Part shown: piece by piece, positions 58,400 through 64,000 of the stretch
Layout of the letters: each line of letters begins with the position of its first letter
Numbering within the stretch: the stretch's first letter is position 1
Source of the DNA: Piliocolobus tephrosceles
Lineage: Eukaryota > Chordata > Mammalia > Primates > Cercopithecidae
Direction of reading: 5' to 3'
Length of the DNA: 64,000 bases
Assembly (NCBI RefSeq): GCF_002776525.5
Contig: NC_045446.1
Span: 66,261,163 to 66,325,162, forward strand
Position numbers and translations under genes: made by a program
Notes under the pieces: generated by a model
What the model was told of the DNA's origin: nothing
Databases searched by the model: none
The model's input: the letters and a program-made list of their open reading frames with translations, nothing else

Positions 58400-58697
58400 C
58401 TTATTTTATTGTATTATTTTATTTTATTTTGAGATGGAGTTGGGCTGGAGTGCAGTGGCACTATCTTGGCTCACTGCAACCTCTGCCTCCCGAGTTCAAG
58501 TGATTCTTGTGCCTCAGCCTCCTGAGTAGCTGGGAACACAGGCAGGTGCCACCATACCAGGCTAATTTTTGTGTTTTTAGCAGAGAGAGGGTTTCACCAT
58601 GTTGCCCAGGCTGGTCTCTAACTCCTGTGCTCAGGCAATCCACCCGCCTCAGCCTCTGAAAGTGCTGGGATTGCAGGCGTGAACACCACTCCTAGCC
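58400..58697 (-). mobile_element. Alu with internal deletion
   Basis: An ATTTT-type tail is followed by GAGATGGAGTTGGGCTGGAGTGCAG, which lacks about 20 bases of the CTCGCTCTGTCGCCCA segment. The remainder is complete to CACCACTCCTAGCC. Confidence 0.9.
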
Positions 58698-59265
58698 TCA
58701 TACCATCTTTTAATATTCTCTTAATATTTGAGAATCAAAGCGAATTCAATCCTGTGACAAAATGTGAATGAGAGCAAGGGGACTCGGCTGTGCCCCCGTG
58801 TTGGGGGGCGCATCCTGGCCCCTCCACCTATAGAGAATCACTGCAGGAAGATTGGCAGCAGGATAGAGCCCCCCAGACCTGCAGCACACAAGGGCTGCTA
58901 GTGTCCCTTACACTCATGCAGGAGGGGACCTGCAGGAGGCCAGCCCTGTCCTCTGACAACTCAGCCAGTTAGGCTCCTCGCACTAGTCAGTGCCCTTTCA
59001 AATGCAAGCTCTCCTCTGGGGGATGGAACCCAGTCCCTCAGTCCTTAGCGTGAGAGGGCAGCCGATGCATGCCTATTGCCAACCACATCTTGACATTTTC
59101 TGTGGCTTTTAGGGAGTTTGTTTTGGAGCAAAAAGGGTGACTCAGAGGCCCAGAGAACTCCAAGGTTGTAACCCTACACCAGGGTGAGCATCCTACCAAG
59201 ATCAGGTGGATCATCTCAGTCCCCAAACAGGCAGGGAGGGAGAATCACCTGGAACACTTGTGTGT
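58698..59265. other. No gene supported
   Basis: Nothing recognised. Confidence 0.35.
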
Positions 59266-59411
59266 TTTAAATTTATTTTTTATAGAGATAGGGTCTGGAT
59301 CTCACTCTCTTGCCCAGGCTGGCCTGGAACTCCCGGGCTCAAGCAATCCTCCCACCTCGGCTTCCCAAAGTGTCAGGATTACAGGTGCGAGCCAGCTACC
59401 TTACCTGGCCT
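59266..59411 (-). mobile_element. Partial old Alu (one arm)
   Basis: TAGAGATAGGGTCTGGATCTCACTC...CTTCCCAAAGTGTCAGGATTACAGGTGCGAGCC is a single decayed antisense arm. Confidence 0.75.
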
Positions 59412-59438
59412 GGAACCCTTGTTAAAATGCGGACTCCC

Positions 59439-59733
59439 GGCCGGGCACGGTGGCTCACGCCTGTAATCCCAGCACTTTGGGAGGCCGAGGCGGGTGGATC
59501 ACAAGGTCTGGAGATTGAGACCATCCTGGCTAACACGGTGAAACCCCGTCTCTACTGAAAACAGGAAAATGAGCCGGGCGTGGTGGCGGGCACCTGTAGT
59601 CCCAGCTACTCGGGAGGCTGAGGCAGGAGAATGACGTGAACCCGGGAGGCGGAGCTTGCAGTAAGCTGAGATCGCGCCACTGCACTCCAGCCTGGATGAC
59701 AGAACAAGACTCTGTCTCAAAAAAAAAAAAAAA
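59439..59733 (+). mobile_element. Alu (Y-like) with target duplications
   Basis: Full-length sense Alu, GGCCGGGCACGGTGGCTCACG to an A tail. Flanks are AAAATGCGGACTCCC (59424-59438) and AAAATGCGGACTGCC (59734-59748), with one mismatch. A change to CTGAAAACAGGAAAATGAGCC lies in the linker. Confidence 0.96.
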
Positions 59734-60008
59734 AAAATGCGGACTGCCAGACCCAGCCCACCGTATTGAGTTGAAATCTCTCTATTTGTTTTAGGCAGGT
59801 CCTGACACAAAGTTTTGTGTGTGTGTGTGTTGTGCAGGGGTCTTTCAGCCCAGCCCTCACCTCTGCTAGGCACAGTCCCTTGGCTTTGTGGGCACCTCCC
59901 ATAGGGTCAGCATACACAAAGTCACAGGCAACCCATGGAACTGGAGGAAGATGTCACCGCATGGGTAACACAGCCTCACTAGTCAAAACCCGGTTCTGCA
60001 CTTCCTCC

Positions 60009-60266
60009 TCTTTTTTTAGGCGGAGTTTCACTCTTCTTGCCTGGACTGGAGTGCAATGGTGTGATCTCGCTCACTGCATACTCCGCCTCCTGGGTTCGAA
60101 CCATTCTCCTGCCTCAGCCTCCCCAGTAGCTGGGATTACAGGCATGCGCCGCCATGCCTAGCTAATTTTGTATTTTTAGTAGAGATGGGGTTTCTCCGTG
60201 TTGGTCAGGCTGGTCTCGAACTCCCGACCTCAGGTGATCTGCCCACCTCAGCCTCCCAAAGTGCTG
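60009..60266 (-). mobile_element. Alu, 5' end missing
   Basis: Antisense Alu with tail (TTTTTTTAGGCGGAGTTTCACTC). It stops at CCCAAAGTGCTG, before the GGATTACAGG...GGCC terminus that would be the element's own 5' end. Confidence 0.92.
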
Positions 60267-60889
60267 CCTCCTCTCTTTTATGAACAGGAAGAACAATAAA
60301 GGAAGAGGTGCTGACACCCCAGGACCCCTCAGAGGCTTCGAGGGGCCCAAGGAGGGTGGCTGCCTCCATCACAGCTCTTCAAAGGTTTGTTGACCGCATG
60401 AATGAATTAGATAACAGGGCCAGACTCCCAGGTGTGTGGGCCCTGTGGGGTCCAGCTGGCAGCCCTCACCACTGTGACCATGTGACAGGTGGGCAGCCCC
60501 GTTAGCCAATGCCCATCCACCACAGGCTGATGTGGTGGGAGCACAGCTGGAGGCCTGGGGACGGGGTGGGGGGCTCCTTCCTTCCTGGCCCCCCTGGTCA
60601 AGTTCACTGTGAAGAGAGGAGGTGAGACATCCAGCCCGCCCTGGGATCCCCATGGGAGCCCAATTATTTACTGGAAACAATTCTTGGCAGCTTCAGTCCA
60701 TGTGAAGCAGAGACACGACTCAGCACCAGTCTGGTTTTGATCAGTTGCAACTGAACAGACAGCTTGTTAAACCTGAGCTGAAGGCCTCCCTTCTGGAACC
60801 CCTGCCCTCCCCTCCCCTCCCACCCCAGGGCTGCAAGACCCCCTTGAAGAGCAATGGGTTCAGCCCACCCATTTTACAGACGGGGAGAC
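60267..60889. other. No gene supported
   Basis: GC-rich sequence. A MIR-like reverse fragment, CCCATTTTACAGACGGGGAGACC, at 60867-60890 abuts the next Alu. Confidence 0.4.
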
Positions 60890-61145
60890 CAGGCTGGAGT
60901 GCAATGGCATGATCTTGGCTCACTGCAACTTCCGCCTCCCAGGTTCAAATGATTCTCCTGCCTCAGCCTCCCCAGTAGCTGGGATTACAGGTGCCCGCCA
61001 CCATGCCCAGCTAATTTTTGTATTTTGAGTAAAGATGGGGTTTCACCGTGTTGGCCAGGCTGGTCTCAAACTCCTGACCTTGTGATCCGCCCACCTCAGC
61101 CTCCCAAAATGCTGGGATTACAGGCATGAAACGCTGTGCCCGGCC
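60890..61145 (-). mobile_element. Alu lacking its A tail end
   Basis: Starts abruptly at AGGCTGGAGTGCAATGGC with no T run and reaches GAAACGCTGTGCCCGGCC. The 3' end of the element is missing, so it was shortened after insertion. Confidence 0.9.
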
Positions 61146-61254
61146 ACCCTCAAGGCCCTTTGATCTGCGGCCACCTCCAGTAGCTGGAGCCTGGGCTGGC
61201 AGGGCCCAGGCAGTGATGGATGTGCCCTCCTGGCATCCCGTTGGGTAACATGTG

Positions 61255-61510
61255 TCCACTCACGCAGGTCCTGAGGCCTCTGCCTGGCATTCAAGCTCCT
61301 AGCCCCAGTTCACATGGCTCCTTTGCCCACACCCAGCCCTTCCGTCCACTCAGTACCTTCATCTCCCCCAGCCACATTGTCTCTGCCCCCACTGTCTCCT
61401 CCTGCAGAGCCGTCCAGGCCAGAGTCAAGTTTATGAGTTCCTGGTCTAGTTCACACATGGCTTTCATGTGTGGCCCCTCACTTTGTCCCCACCACTACTT
61501 GTGAAGCAGG
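61255..61510 (+). repeat. L2 LINE fragment
   Basis: GCCTGGCATTCAAGCTCCTAG...TCACATGGC and CAGCCACATTGTCTCTGCC resemble L2 in plus sense. Confidence 0.5.
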
Positions 61511-61610
61511 TGGCATTGTGATGGTCCCCATTTTACAGAGGGAGCCACTGAGGCTTGGAGACGCAAAGTCATTGGCTGCGGTGAGTGAGCAGGGACTGAG
61601 GTTGTGATCT
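61511..61610 (-). repeat. MIR element
   Basis: CCCCATTTTACAGAGGGAGCCACTGAGGCTTGGAGACGC is reverse-complement MIR core. Confidence 0.8.
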
Positions 61611-63415
61611 ATATGTTCATGCACTGCGAGGCTTGGCCAAGAGGCTCAAAAAATCCTGGAGTCAGGGCTAGAAGGAGTCTGGGGAGGGAGTGGCATTTAA
61701 TCCAAACTCAGGAGATCACTAACACTCAGAATCTTGGAAACTCCACGCCTGGAAGGACTCTTGCTGGTCACTGAAACCACCCACCCCACTCAGCAGTAGC
61801 CTCCAGCGCTTGCTTGGACACTCCCAGAGATGAGAAGCTCACTTCTTCCCACTTGGGTCAGCGCCTGGCTTTGTGGGACTGCTGTGACTGGAGGAACACC
61901 TTTCCTTCTACAGAGCCAAGAGCTGTGTGCCTCCCAGGCCCATCAGTCTGGAGGCCACCGCGGAGGGCCTCTGGGTCCTCTTCCTTCCAGGCAGGCAACA
62001 AGGGAGAAATGGGGTGAGGCTGACATCTGGGGCTGGGTTGGACAGTGGGGGATTCCCAGCTCAGGCCACAAGGGCAGAGCAGGAAGTCCAACCCCACCTG
62101 CCGCTGATGTGTGGCCCCCACGAAGTCCCTGCCCGTCTCTGAGTCCTGTTTCTCTGTCTGGAAATGAGAGAGGGCAGCTGAGGGGCTGACAGTTCCCCAG
62201 CTCACGGTGCAGGCATCGCGTCAAGGGCTGTGGGATCTCAGGTGACCTTTGACTGCCCTCATCTCCCCAAGGTTGGGGGTGCGCCACACCACTGGCTCCT
62301 TCCAAGCATTGATTCACAGCCGGGGAGCACCTGGTGGCCAGATGTGGGCTCCTGTCACCCCACTGGATCCTGCTTGTGCATGAGCTTGAGGGTTCGTGTG
62401 TGTGCGTGTTGTGCACATGCGTGTATGAGAGCGCATTGGGAAGTGAGGGCAGCACCCAGTGGGTCAGGGGAAGGTGCTAGCTCTGCCAACTCACACTGGG
62501 ACCCTGGGAAGTCCCTGGCCCACTGCATCCAGCCCCTCATGGGCCCTGAGCAGTGCCCTTCAGAGCAGAGCCTCCACTGCAGGCTCAGAGCCCTGGGGCT
62601 GTAGGGGCACGAACGTGCCTTCTCCACACCGACCTCCGCCAGTGCCAGACACCGAGGCAGGGAGTGAGTCTGCTTCAGGCAGCGAGTGTCTCAGGAGGAT
62701 GCAGCCATGCAGGGCATTTTCTGAGAGCAAAGAGAGCCTCATGTCAAGGTTGGGTGGAGGGGGTGAGGCCTCGATCCACCTCCCAGAGCCTGGTTGGAGG
62801 TGCAGGGAGAGGGGTCACTGGCTCCCCCAGAGTTGGCCCAAGCCATCTCAATGACCCTGTGAGGTCAAGGTTGAATTCCCCATTCCACAGAGAAAGAAGC
62901 CAGGAACCAGGGGACCCAGCCAAGGTCCCCGACTAAGGGCTGACTCCTCAGTCAGCAGTTGCCTCACACAGGACTCGGGGGAGGATTCTGCTGGGCCTGG
63001 GCAGCTGGGAGGGGCTGGAGTGCTCTTCGGCCTCCCAGGAATATGGGAGTGCGAGAGGCTCTGGGCAGGACCCTGCTGCCCTGCAAACCAGCATCCACAC
63101 CTCAGGGCAGGGCTTGGTGCTTTCCAGGCTCAGGCCGGGAGGAGGTCAGGCTACAGGAGGGGATCTGGGAACGATTTGGTAATTAGGCAAGAGGCCTTGA
63201 CAAGCAGCCTCCGGGGGGGTCCATTCGGGGGGCCCTGCGGCCTGTGGTGAGGCTGGCCACTTGCCAGCCCCATCCTCACTGGTCCCCCATGGCCCCTCTG
63301 CTCCTGCCCCCGCACACTGCCATTCCCTGTCCTTTCTTCTGGCCCCCAGCAGCTCCTGCCAGCACCCCCAGTGCACCAATAGCTCTGACTGAGCAAGTAG
63401 CGGCTGAGAGCTTCA
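61611..63415. other. No gene supported
   Basis: GC-rich. A GT-rich run lies at 62392-62432. Multiple overlapping open frames without splice context. Confidence 0.35.
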
Positions 63416-63419
63416 TCCG

Positions 63420-63560
63420 CTCCAGCCTCAGTCACTGTGGACGCACTCCACAGCCCTGTGAGGCCGATCCTTCTAATGGCCAAAAGGAAAATGAGCCCAG
63501 GGAGGGGCTGCACTTTGTCCAAGTCCACACAGTGAGCCCCCTCTGCAGCCCCAGAGAGGC
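63420..63560 (-). repeat. MIR element
   Basis: CACAGCCCTGTGAGGCCGATCCTTCTAATGGCC and CTTTGTCCAAGTCCACACAGTGAGCC are reverse-complement MIR. Confidence 0.6.
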
Positions 63561-64000
63561 CACAGGGCAGCTCTGCAGGTGAGGGGCACCTGGGCTGCAA
63601 CCTGCTGTGCCCCTTGCTGAGAGGCCAGGGGGCATGAAGAAACAAGCTACAGAAAAAAGCTGGGGGACCCAGTCAGGACAGGACAGGGTGTAGGGAACAG
63701 GTAAATGTTGGGAGTCAGTCTCATTGTCCTCAGCTCTGGGAGGGAAAGGATTGAGACGGGTTGTGGGGGGTGGGCAGACATCATCCCACCATCCCCAAAT
63801 GCTAGAGCGCTGGAAGGGCCTGATGGAGCAGGAAGCTCTTGGCCTCAGCTTCCTGAGTCCTGGCCAACCGCCTGGCATCCCTCATCCTGGCACCGCCTCA
63901 CCCCTCCTCTGAGCAGCCCTGACTCTGAGCTGCCATCCACCCTGGTCTTGAACAGAAAAGAAGTGTGTGGGCTACCCTGACCCCTCCCAGTGCCCAGGGA
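63561..64000. other. No gene supported
   Basis: Window end; nothing recognised. Confidence 0.35.

Noticed and set aside
57159..58432. Long Cys/Pro/His-rich and Gly/Thr/His-rich open frames (up to 230 codons) on both strands
   Set aside because: They are translations of the minisatellite and run through the N gap. All frames are open because the repeat lacks stop codons.

Overview
The window is nuclear DNA of a catarrhine primate, most likely an Old World monkey. It is dense in Alu, MIR, L2 and old L1 sequence and carries a solo HERV-9 type LTR (LTR12), which is restricted to Old World primates. A young full-length Alu at 46.3 kb has the diagnostic bases I associate with the cercopithecid AluYR group. 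A run of exactly 100 N at 57.4 kb shows that this is a draft assembly.

1-37.1 kb is the 3' part of one plus-strand protein-coding gene. I can support two coding exons: a 92-base exon at 8732-8823 and a large terminal exon from 33584 with a stop at 34284-34286. They join in phase across a 24.8 kb intron and give the last 264 residues of the protein. The tail is Ser/Pro-rich and hydrophilic, with a PPSY (PPxY) motif and basic phospho-site-like clusters. I do not recognise the protein with enough certainty to name it. A long 3' UTR follows, and the best poly(A) signal is at 37.09 kb. Everything before 8732 looks like the preceding intron. That intron holds the sense-oriented LTR12, a possible alternative promoter.

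37.1-64 kb is downstream of the gene and I found no supportable exon in it. It becomes GC-rich from about 41 kb. It holds L2/MIR remnants, an L1M fragment split by two tandem Alus, a MaLR LTR containing a 5'-truncated Alu, and a G-rich/CA-rich minisatellite at 57.3-58.05 kb that contains the assembly gap.

The main items for a second look are: the unnamed C-terminal exon pair; a 99-base candidate alternative or poison exon at 31.24 kb; the intronic LTR12; two pairs of dispersed direct repeats (26.07/26.75 kb and 55.49/56.68 kb) that do not fit known repeat families; and the collapsed minisatellite. I found no bacterial, viral-gene, CRISPR or tRNA features, and nothing I would call a new biological system.
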